From assembly GCA_030407085.1 (NCBI GenBank), contig CM059585.1, positions 99,170,501-99,234,500 of the forward strand: a stretch of 64,000 bases of DNA, in the 5' to 3' direction. Position numbers and translations under genes: made by a program. Position 1 is the stretch's first letter, and each line of letters begins with the position of its first letter. The notes below the pieces were generated by a model. That model was not told where the DNA came from, ran no database searches, and was given only the letters and a program-made list of their open reading frames with translations. This document shows, one piece after another, positions 11,460 to 23,879 of the stretch. The DNA is from Trichopria drosophilae. Lineage: Eukaryota > Arthropoda > Insecta > Hymenoptera > Diapriidae.

Positions 11460-14400
11460 TTATTTATCGCACATATGTCTGACTAAAAAACACCTGAATC
11501 TACTGAGAAGTATCGCGTGGTTCCTTGAGACATCAAAATAGTTTTGAAAATAACAATCTTTGAAAGTATACTGAAATTTGAAGAAATAAAGACAATAAAT
11601 TTCGAAAGATTATTGTTGTGCCCGTATCGTTTCTTTTGATAAATGTTTTGGCCCCTGAAGAAGTCTTTTTTTATTCTTGACCCGAGTGACCCGCGAGAAC
11701 AGAAAATAGGCTACGTTCCAGATCTACGACTTCCGTATGTTTCGACGAGTGATGAAAAATAAGAGGTCACACTATCGTCGGGTTGGCGCCCATCCTGTGG
11801 CTGCAGACACGCGAAGCTAAGTGTGGCTTTCAACTAGCCAACGAAAGTTTCAACGAAAAATTTCAGCCATTGTGTTTTGCCGAGATTCGTCAAGAGTTCC
11901 CTGTTATGCTTTCTTGAGTTTAGTGAATACAATTGGTAGAATTTGTGAATAATGTATTTCTTGCATATATAATTTTATTGACATAAAACTATTAGCTTTA
12001 GTTTCGTCATTCGGTTGGTTACAGTTTAAGAAAAAAATTAAATAAGGAACACAGACGTTTCTAAGTAATTCAACAAATAAGAAGAGTGGTGATTGGGATA
12101 AATGTGTAGAAAATATCCATTTTAATATAATAATACATAATTTTTTAGTTAGAGCGTCCTGAAAATTTTCAAATAAATTTTCATCGGAGACGCCATTTTG
12201 AGCTCGAGGTAAACCATCCAAAAGACGTCCACCCCCTGAAAAAATAAAAACAAGGTGTTTCCGACGTATTTTTGCCTTCTGAATTCGAATTTAATGGTAA
12301 AATTTGTCGGTTAGACAAATGAAAGCCGCTATCTTAAAAAGACCCATAAAAACCGTTAAAAAAATAAATCTGTGTAAATTTACAATTGTAAAATAAGCTG
12401 ATTTTAATAAATTCCCAGAGTAAAACTTACAGTACTATTTCAAAGTACAAAACACCTCTTTAATTCGTTCGAGTTGGGGTTGTTAGACAGTCGGTAGCTT
12501 CTACGTTGAAATTGAAAAAGTCTCACAAGCCCTTTGCTGGGACCTCTGTTCACCACCCAGCTTCAACCTCAATTTTTTACCGTCGAATAAGAGAAAGAAC
12601 AGCCTTAATTCTCACGATAGTTTTGAAGTCTTTCAGCTTCATCGAGTGCACTTCTAAGCTCTGCCAGTTTCTTCTTTGTCTTTCAGAGTTACACAAGATC
12701 ACGCCTGGAGAATGTTTATCGCCTTACATTTCCATAAGAGACATGTGAGAAACAGTTCATTTAACTTGTTCCAGTTTCAATTTACTAAAAACTGAGTAAT
12801 TAACTATTTAGTACGAACAAATTACTAATTCGGTTTAACTAGTATGTACTTGTTCCTTTTAGTTATTTTCCCAAAGTTATTGTTATGTTGGATTCACCGT
12901 AATCATCTATTTTGCAAAAAATTTGTAATTTCGTTAATGGTTAAAAAGGCAGTATAAAATTTGTTTTAACAAGTCTGCTTAATCTGAATAAAAATTATGT
13001 AAAACTACTCAAGTATAAGTTGAATTATTACAAATTGCAAATTTATCGCCTTTAATTCCCAAAAAACTCAAGCCACGAACAACGCTTAAAAGAGTAAAAG
13101 TAAAGTAATATTCCTCTCGTATTATAATTTTTGTAAGTTAGAGTAGCGAACATTACAATTTTCAGAATTCCTTTTCACAATGGTACAGCGAACATTAACC
13201 AACTGGATTATACATATTTACTATAAATTTTCATCAAACTTTCCACAAATCGTAAACCTTTTGAATATATTCTAATCTGGACATTTATTTGACATTATAG
13301 AAGCTGTAAAACGTGAGGCAATTCAGTAGCGAACATGGAAAACGCGACGCAATATACAAGGATCAACTTTTGATTCGATGGAGCTTTCTTAGATGTCACT
13401 TTACCTCGTACGATCCACTGGTTGAAATTGTACACATTGTCACTACGAGCTTCATACTTTCAGTACATTCCTCAGAATACGGAAGAATGTATTTTACGTT
13501 GACCCAACGCCTCTGGGTATTGGAATTGGTCACGTCGAAAATTTCCCATCAGTATTTTGAGCTTGTGAATGTGCACATGCAATATTTCGTTTTATAAATA
13601 TAAGATTTCTTTGAAAATATTTAACATTTCTTGAGATTTACAAGTGTAGTTACACGTCTTTTGTCAGTCGTGGTGCCCATTTGTTTGAAATTAAGCGCAT
13701 ATTGATTTTTTTGTATTTGAACAATGTGGTCAATAGCTGAAATAACAATCAGTAGCGACTTGCCATTTTTCTTTATTGTATTCGCATAGTTCGATTTTCT
13801 GTTCTTTTCCTTTTTCCATAACCAAAATGAAAACTCAGGAACTGGGCTTTTTCAAAATTGCTTCGTGCTATTTTAGGTGCCTGGACTGTACAGAAAACCG
13901 AATTAAGCAGATTGACAATCTGATAGCGGAATACGGAATCCGAATTTGGATTCACCCTTTCCAGCTTCAATATTCCAGTTGCTGATGGTGCAATTATGAT
14001 GAAATCGGGTGTGTATGAGAAATTTACCTATTTCCGAGTGTGAGAAGGTATTCTACATAGAATCAAAGATCTTCATACACACAGCAGAATTTGTATGGTT
14101 TTGGTTAGGTCTTTTCGTCTGGTCACCAAAATCTTCGTCACAAGGTATATAGTGCATCAACAGACATTCGGTGTGTCGCCTCACAGCGAAATAATGACAC
14201 CACAAAACAGTAAATTGACTACGGTTCTCAAAAACGAGTCACCGGTTAATCATCCTGATAAGTCTCTTGAGTTTCTTTTTTTTCTTTTGTGTGCCTTCGT
14301 TACCTGACGTTATTTTGAATCGCGTTGAGTGAATTGATTTCCGGGGTTGCGAATGTGGTCAATAGTTGTAAGTTGCGACCAAGTGAGTGTAGGGGTGAAG

Positions 14401-14885
14401 TTTACACCTGTATTGTAAACACAAAAAACCTGCAAATAACCGAATCATTGTAGGGAATGCGAGTCTCTTAATTTGATTCGAGTTTCAAAGGAAGAAAAAA
14501 TGGAAATCAGCACCCTACCATCCACCGTTTTCAGCACACAGTGAATCAAAAGAACTCATAGAAAATAAGAATGAAAATTTTTCGATTTTGTAAATATAAA
14601 TATTTATATCCCGTAAGCGTGAAAATAATATTTAGCAAAAACAAATCGTCTAAAATTCAGTATTTCTATCCCCAAAAACAGGTCTTAATCCCAAGCATTG
14701 ACTTAACATAACAGAATTAGAGAAAGTTCGAAATATGTAATAATTTTAAGGCCTATTTCTTTCGGTATCATAATTCTGCTCAGATACCTAATTTCTGAAA
14801 TATTAACCAGCGCCAAATTAAGCGTTAGGCTTTAAAGCTTTTTATTTTTTCATAGGTAATATTATTCTTCTTATGTAAAATAATT
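11460..14885. other. Intergenic DNA, no gene recognised
   Basis: The stretches at 12.48-12.75 and 13.30-13.60 kb are less AT-rich and partly open, but their frames start at non-ATG codons and show no domain I recognise. They may be decayed transposon or regulatory DNA. Confidence 0.4.
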
Positions 14886-14889
14886 ATGT

Positions 14890-15100
14890 TTTAATTAAGA
14901 ACCACTTCGAGGAAGGAAGCGCACCTGAGAGTCCAAAGGCAAAGTAAAGCTCCCCGGATGTCTGATACGCGATTGAGGTATACGCCGATGGCAGCTGATT
15001 AGATTGCATCAGCTCTGGCAACCTGCTGCCCGATAATTCGATACGCTGTACTGTTGCTGTCGAAAACTTAAGGACGCTTCAGCTGCTGTTGTTGACTGAT
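14890..15100. other. GC-richer island, unexplained
   Basis: About 200 bp with balanced base composition in an AT-rich setting, including AAGCTCCCCGGATGTCTGA and GCAACCTGCTGCCCG. There is no persistent open frame and no terminal inverted repeat. A conserved regulatory element or an old exon would both fit. Confidence 0.3.
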
Positions 15101-16589
15101 AACATCATTTCTTCTCATTTTTTACCATAATTATACAAGAGCTTGCGGGAGAAACTTAACTAGCTTAGCAGTGCGTGACTGAAAGCTTATATGAACTTCC
15201 CGAAATTTGGAGTATAAATGGCAAATTGTCTTATGCATAGTTGAAGATATACTAAATACTAGAAACATAGTATAGTAGTAATAGTATAATAGTATAGTAG
15301 TTTCTAAACTTTAAAACTTTTGTCTCAAAAGAGAAAGTAAGAAAATTATTTTACAGTGCAATAAGACATACGCAAAACCTGCACAACCATATGACGTACT
15401 TTTAATAATTTCTAAGAAGATTTGTAAAAAATATTAATGCTTGCAGACGTCTTAAAAAGAATATATTAGTTTTATGATACTGAGTATCTAAAGGTTTTAT
15501 TCACGAATAAAAAAAAAGGAGAAATTGCGATAGTAACAAGTCATCACTACAAAAAAAACTCAAATATACTGTAAAAATTGTGAGCGTGTTATTGCAAAAC
15601 GTACTCCAAAAAATGACACTAAATTTTAAACATTCTGTTCTATAAATGTAGAATAATTTTCAAAATGATCAAAAATTATTTTTAAAAAGGAACCTAAAAA
15701 ACAAATAAAAAAATTTGTATTATTTAACACATAAATGCTTGTCATTGTTCGCAAAAAACTTGCACAATATCTTATATCATAAAAATAATTTACATTCGAA
15801 ACATCAGTAGAATATTTTTTTGTTTAACACTTCTTAGAAATTTTCTGAAAAGTTTAGTTTAAATCTTTAAAATGGAATTACAATGTTGTGTACTGCTAAC
15901 CATTAATATTGGAATATCGTTCAGAATATAAAAAAAACATAACAAATTTACCCACAAAATGAACTTATAATCGGTACAATCTATAGTCAGAAAATGTGTC
16001 TCTTCTATATAGCAGGTTTAATTCTATGCTTTTCAAATTATACCATAATATTTTGAAAATTTAGATTTAACAACAAAACACTTCACACAAAAATTCTTTG
16101 TTCACCTTGTTCTTTAGAAGAAAACTACATTGCTAGAGGAAACTTTAATAAGGTACGCGGAAATCCGATCAAAACAAACGCTTGTTTATTTACGTTGCGC
16201 GACCTTCTGTAAAATTTCTTAAACGTTAATATCTGAATTACTCTTAAGAAAAATATAAATTTATTATAATAAATAGGGTAAACCGGACAGTAGTCGGCCA
16301 TTTAAGGCAATCTTTTTGATGAAAATGCTCTACAAAAATTTAATATGATATTTAATTAATTCTAATGGAACATATTTGTTCCTTACGTTCCTTAGGTTCC
16401 TTAGAACTATGTAAAACTATTTAATAAAGCGAATTAAAAAAAAAAATTTTTTTATCGTTAAAAAAAATCGCAAAAAAATCCGACTTAGTCGGCCACCATT
16501 TAAATTCCTCAAAACAGGAAGAAAAGGATTTAATTTTTTTTACTATACAAAATGATTTCTTATCATTGATAAATACAGGTATCTCTACG

Positions 16590-17062
16590 ACCATTTTTTT
16601 ATCAATCTCGATCCTTCTCGATCTTTTCGATCATTCTCGATCATTTCCGCTCTTTTACGAGCTCTATCGATAATTCTCGAAGTTTTTTATGTTTCTCGAT
16701 ATTTCTTGATTTTTCTTGATCTTTTTCAATCTCTGTCGATCTTTATCGATCTTCCTTGATCTATCTCCATCTTTGTTGATCTTTCTCAATCATTTTCGAT
16801 CTTTTTCAAGCTTTTCCGATCATTTTCGAACTTTTTTTATGTTTCTCGATCTTTCTTAATCTTCTTCGACCTTTCTTGATCTCTCTTTATTGTTGATCTC
16901 TTTCGATCATTCTTGATCTTTGTCGATCTTTTTCGACTTTTATCGATCTCCACCGATCTTTCTCGATGTATCTCGATCTTTGCTGATCTTTTTCGAGCTT
17001 TATCGATTTTTTTCGTTCTTTCGGATCTTTTTCAATGTTTGTTGACCTTTTTCGATCTTGTT
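16590..17062. repeat. Degenerate short tandem array, unit about 10-12 bp (TTTCTCGATC-like)
   Basis: Roughly forty imperfect copies of a (T)CTCGATCTTT word run head to tail, with many TCGA cores. Period and sequence drift from copy to copy. The open frame across 16913-17110 is a by-product of the repeat, giving repeated DLFRxLSIF-type residues, and is not a gene. A sister array in the same orientation lies at 23.13-23.87 kb. Confidence 0.85.
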
Positions 17063-17587
17063 ACAATTCTCGGCTTCCGGATGGATTTTTTAAAGATCTC
17101 CATTATATAATCACCAACATTTTGTCAGATTTTTGTTTTTGAGAATTTTCAGAGATCTTAGCTATAAAGTTCTTACTTGATTTTTCATATGAGATCTTAC
17201 GGTCTCGGGTTACTAATTTTTTAAATTGACATATTGGTTTGTAGGTACGTTAGTGTATGCATTCTTGTTACTGTGTCCTTTAGCATTTGAAATCTAGCGC
17301 GAAGCATGAAAGAAGCAATATTAAAGTTGAATTATAATTCTCGCCCTTCAAGGTTAAACAATATTAATCAATTTAGCAAACCGAAGCTACGGTCAAAATT
17401 TGAAATTGATCTTTTCAGGCATAAGTATGATAAGATCGCGTTATCAACGTCTCGTGTATGTAAATTACCTATAACTTTAATTCGTTTAACAAAATTGGTG
17501 TCTAAAACGATACAAGTTATAGTAAACGAGTACTGAATCTTTTTTGTAGAGCAGGAAATTTTCTACAAAACAAGTCAGTAAGTTTTT

Positions 17588-17612
17588 TCGACATATATAT
17601 ATATATATTATA
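17588..17612. repeat. (AT)n microsatellite
   Basis: A run of alternating AT dinucleotides. Similar short runs occur near 18268-18288 and 51896-51911. Confidence 0.8.
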
Positions 17613-18654
17613 AATCTATCACCCATGGTTAAATAGGGCGCCATCTGAGTCAGAATTATCTTGAACCCAGAAGTGTTTGTATGTCTTGCTCTTGAATTGG
17701 TTTTTAGGATGCCTTCCGAACACCTAAAATAAAAAAATTACACCTAACCTCTTTATTAAAGAAATTATAGTGAAAATACTGATTATTCATAATTGTTTTT
17801 TCTCTTTTTCTATATTTTATGGAGGGAAAACATTATTCTATCATTACGAAATCTATTTAAAAATTGTTCTCGACGTCTAAGGAATAAAATCGTACCTAAA
17901 AAAATTGTTTTTCCAAATTTGCGGTTTCAAAATAGCTGCCTACGATAACATTTGCTGTAGATTTATGAATTACGATATTTACAATTACTTTCTTACGCTT
18001 CCAAGGCTAGAGCACTGAGAAATCAGTATTTTCCCCAAATTTCTTTGAAAAATAGAGGTTAGGTAATTTTTTGACCTTCTTTCAGCAGCGGTCAATAGGG
18101 CGACCTTGAAAACTTTGATATAAGCATTACCATAAATGAATATTACTTTTTGTGAATACAGTTCACAATCAAAATCAACATCGAAAATGTGTGCACTTGG
18201 TTCTGATTAGGGGTTAAAGATGTGACATCAATAGTTTTGTTTGACTTTCACTAAGCTGTATAACTACTGATATATATATATATATAATAGGATATTTATG
18301 AATCTACACTCATTTCGTGCGCCATGACAGCTAGGTGTAGGCACCTAAATCCAAGGTAGTTCTGGTCAATAGTTTTTTTTATTTTTTTGGGTTAGTACGG
18401 AATAACGATTATTCTGAATTGATTCGGAATAGTAATAAAAACAATTATATTTTAGAAAATGCTCATACATTTCACGTTACCTTTTGTTCCGGATGCAATT
18501 ATGATGACATCTTGCAGAGATACATATATAAATAACTAATAAATATCCAGATGCATTTTGGAGCTACACCAGTATTCATTCGTAATCGAATTAAATGATC
18601 GAGGATTGAGTGAAATTTTGTAACACATCAACGTGAAGCTTCAATTTTGGATAA

Positions 18655-18990
18655 ACGGATCATGACGCTCGATTAATCGAAGCTAACAAGTTGCGTACGA
18701 TAGGTAATTTCGAAGAGATCAGCGCATCGGTTTTCCGTCGTCCTTGATTACATCGTCTCGCATCTGTGAGAGAAGGCAGAGCCTGTTTACACGTCGAATC
18801 GATGTTAATGAAGAACAGTGACGGATACGCAATCTCTTTGCTGCATTGGACGAATTGATGGACAGGCGCAATTTCCTCAATAATATTTCCGCTTCCAACC
18901 AACCTGCTGCCCTGCTACGGATTGATTGTTTGATCTTTACGCGCTGCAAAGGCTGTAGATCTCATGACGGGGTCGGTCCTATCGCATTCA
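18655..18990. other. GC-richer island, unexplained
   Basis: About 330 bp of balanced composition with two overlapping open frames on the - strand (60-80 codons). Neither has a recognised domain and their peptides are low in hydrophobic patterning. It could be a conserved non-coding element or an exon of a gene whose other parts are not visible. Confidence 0.3.
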
Positions 18991-19112
18991 AAATATAAGA
19001 GATCAATAATTGAGGTTAAATTTGAATACTATTTAAGGATAACAATGCCCGACACTGATTTTTTCTTTAGCAATCGCAGTATAATTTCTAGAGCAACTTT
19101 TTATGCTGCACA

Positions 19113-19335
19113 CGATGGCGCTAACAATCGTTTTCCTATCACATCGCATTTTCGAGAAAAGTGAGGTTAAATATGTCCAAATATACGTTTTTTAAAATAT
19201 TTCGATTGTTTTTGAAGCCAAAGAGAATTTGCTTAAATGTTTTGCTATATAATAAATCAAAATATGTTAAAAAACCCACCTTACCTGCTTTTGTCGAAAA
19301 TGGGACGTAATAGGAAAATTCTGCTAGCGCCATCG
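19113..19335. mobile_element. Small inverted-repeat element (MITE), CGATGGCGCTA ends
   Basis: CGATGGCGCTAACAATCG (from 19113) is mirrored by TGCTAGCGCCATCG (ending 19335). The pairing continues inward for about 50-60 bp with scattered mismatches (TTTTCCTAT / ATAGGAAAA; CATTTTCGA / TCGAAAATG). There is no coding capacity. The short - strand frame across 19139-19333 is a shadow of the right arm. Confidence 0.65.
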
Positions 19336-19560
19336 TCGTCAGAACGAAAAACGTGTTTTCAGTGTAAGAACCACGGTGAAGGAGCTTTAATGGGCTACTG
19401 AAAATTTGCCAATATTACAAAGAGGGACTCCACACTTCAATCAGCGAACCTGTCTTGTAGAGATGGTAATTTCGTATTGGTTCACTGCGCTCCCACTATG
19501 TTTGATCTGTTGCGCATCTATGGGAATGCTTCACCTTGTATCATTACACCATGGAAAGTA

Positions 19561-19780
19561 CAGTAGACCCTCCCATATTGTCGCCCTACTACAGGGTCGC
19601 TCTCGAGAAATCCTCTGATAGTGTCGCAGTGAACTCCCACCACTTGACCCGTCGCATATCAATAGATTGACCACGCGAAGGGTTTAGAGTGTAAGGAATG
19701 CGAAGAGTGGGGTGCGACACAGATAAAGGATTTGTTTCCCCTTCGGTCCCAAAGCGGTGACACTATGAGAGGGCCTACTG
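19561..19780. mobile_element. pogo/Tigger-type MITE with TA target duplication
   Basis: The left end is CAGTAGACCCTCCCATATTG and the right end, read on the other strand, is CAGTAGGCCCTCTCATAGTG. The 22-bp termini match at 19 positions. Both ends are flanked by TA (19559-19560 and 19781-19782). CAGTA... ends with TA duplications are the signature of the pogo/Tigger branch of Tc1-mariner elements. The 220-bp body has no transposase, so it would need one supplied in trans. Confidence 0.8.
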
Positions 19781-20689
19781 TACTATAGAAATGCTAAACA
19801 ACCTAGTATCAGAGAATGTTTCTTGTGAATATGTTTGTTTGTACCTACTTTGATGAGCACCATCACCGCCCCATGTCCATATAATAAATACGAAATATAC
19901 TACAATTAGTAGGTAGAAAATAGGTTGGTTGTTTATAAGCAGCTACAAATATAAATGGAAAATAATGGGTAAACTTTCGGATGATGCACCTATATGCGAT
20001 ATCGAAAAATCGACAACGTTTCATGTATTGTTGCCTCCTGAAAACGAACATAATAACAGAAAGTGACTCTCGGCCGCATCCTGGTCTCTATCTGTCAAAA
20101 TATTTTTTTCTTACATTTTCTAAATATAAAAATCGAACGAAAATAATGTTTGCAACAAAATTTGTAGAGCGGAAAATGCAACGTGCGATAATATACAAAA
20201 ATAAGCAAGTTCATTTTTACATTATTGTTAGAAACTGATATCGACAGCTCGTTATGTTTATTTACATAATTTATCATTTTGTTTAATCTTGTCATTCGAT
20301 CGTGCATTGTTGAGAACTATATGCATTATTTACTTTATCCTCCTGTCGTTAAATATTAAATTAGTTTTAATATTCAATGCTTTTCATGAACAACGAATGA
20401 ATTGCTATTTTTTAAGTCAGAGATCGTTTATTGGAAAAAATTTGTTCAAAGATAGTAATTATTACATATGTTTTTAGATCATTTTTAATTAATGAAAAAA
20501 TAAATGAATTTAGTTTTTATTTCAAGACACATGTAAACATAAAAAAAACCTAAAAATATGCAAAATCTAAAAAATAGAGTATTGACATGAATTCATTGAA
20601 TGAAATTCAGCTTCGAAGACAACCTATTGTATAAAATAGAGAATTATCGGTTTCACGAATAGACACGATTCAAATAAAATATGTAATCG

Positions 20690-21010
20690 ATTAATTTCTC
20701 TGACCTTTTGTCGGAGTTTTTCTGGCTTCGTGTCACTGAACAGCTAGTAAGGTTTCGCACATCGATAACGGGAGTTTGCGGAAATCGTTGCTTGCTGTCG
20801 TGTCGGTAGTCATACCAGACCAGTGAATAACTTGTCCCGGAAATTGGTTTCCCCAGATAAGATTTACTACACACTCGTTAGTAATTAGACTTCATTCTTG
20901 CACGGCCATAATTCACAGAACGGTGGAAATATTATCCCGGATTTATCCACCGCTGAAGGAAATTAAACTCGGTTCGCGACCCATTCATTAAGGACATACA
21001 CGGACGTACA
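20690..21010. other. GC-richer island with homeodomain-like words; possible conserved regulatory element
   Basis: The segment has balanced composition, contains TTAGTAATTAGACTT and GCCATAATTCACAGAACGG, and lacks a real open frame. This look is common for long-lived non-coding regulatory DNA in insects. The sequence alone cannot prove it. Confidence 0.3.
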
Positions 21011-23125
21011 TTTTGTTAAAAATCCTACTATTTTGAATTGGAAACAGACATTACGTGAAAATTCGTATTTATTTATCGAAAATAGTATAATTTTTATCCA
21101 CGAATGTAGGATTTTCGAAATACTGATTACAATAATGTAATATATATTCTTAGTTTTTACTATTTGATTTTATATTAAAGATTACTACATATTTTGTAAT
21201 GTTTGTATTTCTTATTGACAACAATTAACTTTGTTTTTGAAGATTCAAAGTTGACCTAATTTTGTATTAATGCGTGTGAAACATTATCTTTTTAGCCTTC
21301 TCTAAATTTTTTCTGCATCTCTTTTACAAGTGGCATCAAAGAAATTTTTTATACCTGATGAATTACGTTCGAAGACTTTGGGTGTTTAGACCCAAAAAGT
21401 CTACTGACATGTTGGGCATTGTAATGTAATAACGGGTATCAATTAGCTGTTTTAGTTATGCTGAAACCAGACAAAATTGTTGTACAAATTTAATAAAACA
21501 AATAACAGTAGATTTATAATTTTCTTGTAAGTTTCTACTAATCCATTTCAAACCTGAACTTAAGTAATTCAATTGAAGGAAATGTTTTTTAGATTATTTT
21601 GATATTGAATCTTAACTAACGAATAAGATGATATGTAATTAATTAAAAGCTTGTTTATTTATATATAAACAATTATATATAAATCCCAATTCGTCTTTAA
21701 AATATAAATTTTGCTACTTGAATGTCAGGCTGCCTGAAAATTGTTTGTCAATCGTCATTTCGATTTACTACTTTCTTTGACGTAGAACATACATGCTCGT
21801 ACAATCAAAGGTTTTACCCGTAGGATGCCAAAGACAGGTTTCAATTCCAGTCGACGTCACTTGCACATGTCTAATCATTTTGACGTTCCTCAAACATTTT
21901 GGAATCAACCAGTCGAGTACCTACGTCATGATATCAAGCTTATATGAAAGAGAGGGAAGTTGTTGAAATCGCCGTATAGACGTGGATACTTCATGGGAAA
22001 ACTGGATCTAAGGGTGATATTGACGTCGTATCCCAGGAGCACCAACACTGATATTCCTGTTTCCTCTTGATAGTAAGGAACTTCTGAAAGATTTGACCAA
22101 TCACTATAGATACAAGAATAACACCGTCATCGTTAGCTCCTAAATATTCTATAAATCGACAAAAATGTAGAGCGTCCTAAACAAAACGTTAAAAGTAGAA
22201 ATCGATACTAAAAATATCCCAGCTAATATTTGTTTTTGACGAATCTGACATCCATTTCAACATAGATGTAATCGGTTTTTATAACTTAAATACAGATGGA
22301 TAAAGTGAGAGCGCTTTTGGATCTTGAGGTATAATATAATAATCTGCACTTATAAAGATAGTGTCAGTATATACTGACGAAAAACTCCAAATAGCGATCA
22401 TAATTTGAAATCACCGTGGAATAAAGTGCCACACTTAATTTAGCCTATTTTATGGACCTCAAATTTGGAGTCAGGCGGTGAAAGTTTATCATAGTTTCAT
22501 AATAATTTTTCATAATAAATTTTAGATATATTTCAGAAAATTTACAAGATATCTCTTAGCACTCCTAGCAATATTTAACATAAAAAATGATTATGTATAC
22601 ATAACTGTAATATTACAGTCTGATAATTTGGAGTCGCTTTCATAAACTTTTAAAAACTGACAACTGGTTCGGAATCTATGTAATAGGTGAAGTAAAACTG
22701 TTATGTTTATGTGAACCGAAGGACATTTGCTACAATAAGCAAAGTGGAACAAATTATGATGGAAATGAAGTATCAAACAATTTCATGGAGCCGTTCTATA
22801 AAAATTATTTATATGAAAACATTTTAAAATTTCGGATACCCTTGGCGTTATAAAATTAATTTGATTACATATCGATTTTTAAAAATTCTAAATTCAAGTA
22901 ATATTTCTAAACACAGAGTGTTTATAAAATAGCTATAAAATTCTAAAACGATATTTTCACTGAGTTATGTTCTAATTCCAGTCATATTTTACGAAGCAAT
23001 CAAAACTTGCGTAAAGCAATCAAAATATTCTGACCGCATTTCGTTATATAGCGTTGAATTTTGAAACAACATTTGCGGAAGGATGCGTAAATGAAAATCG
23101 CTGGACAATTTCTCTCGAACTCATT
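21011..23125. other. AT-rich intergenic DNA
   Basis: No gene was recognised. The stretch 21.79-22.14 kb is less AT-rich but has stops in all frames. Confidence 0.5.
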
Positions 23126-23129
23126 TTTC

Positions 23130-23875
23130 TATCTATATATATCTTTCTCCATAGTTTTGATCTTCTTCGATTTATCTCCATCTTCTTAGAATTTTCACAA
23201 TCTTCCATCTATTTCGACTGATCTTTCTCCATCTCTCTCCCTACCGTTCTCGATCTTCTTCGATCTCCGTCGATCTTTCTTAAACATTATGCACCTTCCA
23301 TCGATTTCTATTAATCTTTCTCGAACCCTATTGCATTTTTTTCTACCATTTTCTATCGATATCGATCTTTCTCCATGCTTTTGATCTTGTTCGATTTCTA
23401 GCCTTTTACAGAACTTTCACAATCTTCTATTAATTTCTAAATATATTTCTCGGACTTAATCGATCTTCTATTCGAAATGTATGGATCATTCTCCACCTCC
23501 CTCTCTACTTCCTTCCATCTTCTCTATTCTCTTTCGATCTTTTTCAAATATTAACCAGCTTCGAACCATTTCTACTGATCTTTCACGAACTTTCTCGATC
23601 TTTCTCCACAGTGTTGGTCTTCTTCGATTTCTCTCCTTTTTTAGAACTCTCACAATCAATTTGTAAAAATATTTTTTGAACTTGCTCGGTCTTTCTTTCC
23701 GAACAATACGGATCATTCTCCATCTCCCTCTCCATCTCTTTCCATCTTCTTCGATCACTGCCTATCTTTTTCGAACTTTTTCGCTATTACATTGATTTTT
23801 ATTGATCTTTCTTGATCTTTTTTGATCTTTCTGGATCTCTCTCGATCTTTTTCGTTCTTTCCCAAACTTTTGCAA
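23130..23875. repeat. Second degenerate TCGATCTTTCTC-type array
   Basis: Pyrimidine-rich, imperfect tandem words (GATCTTTCTC, TTCTTCGATC, CCATCTCTC) belong to the same family as 16590-17062 and lie in the same orientation, but are longer and more CCATCT-rich. The frames on both strands inside it are artefacts of the repeat. Confidence 0.8.
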
Positions 23876-23879
23876 TATT

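Noticed and set aside
16913..17110. Open frame with repeated DLFRxLSIF-type residues
   Set aside because: It is the translation of the TCGATCTTT array, not a protein gene.
23481..23758. Opposed open frames on both strands
   Set aside because: Low-complexity pyrimidine/purine repeat produces open frames by composition alone.
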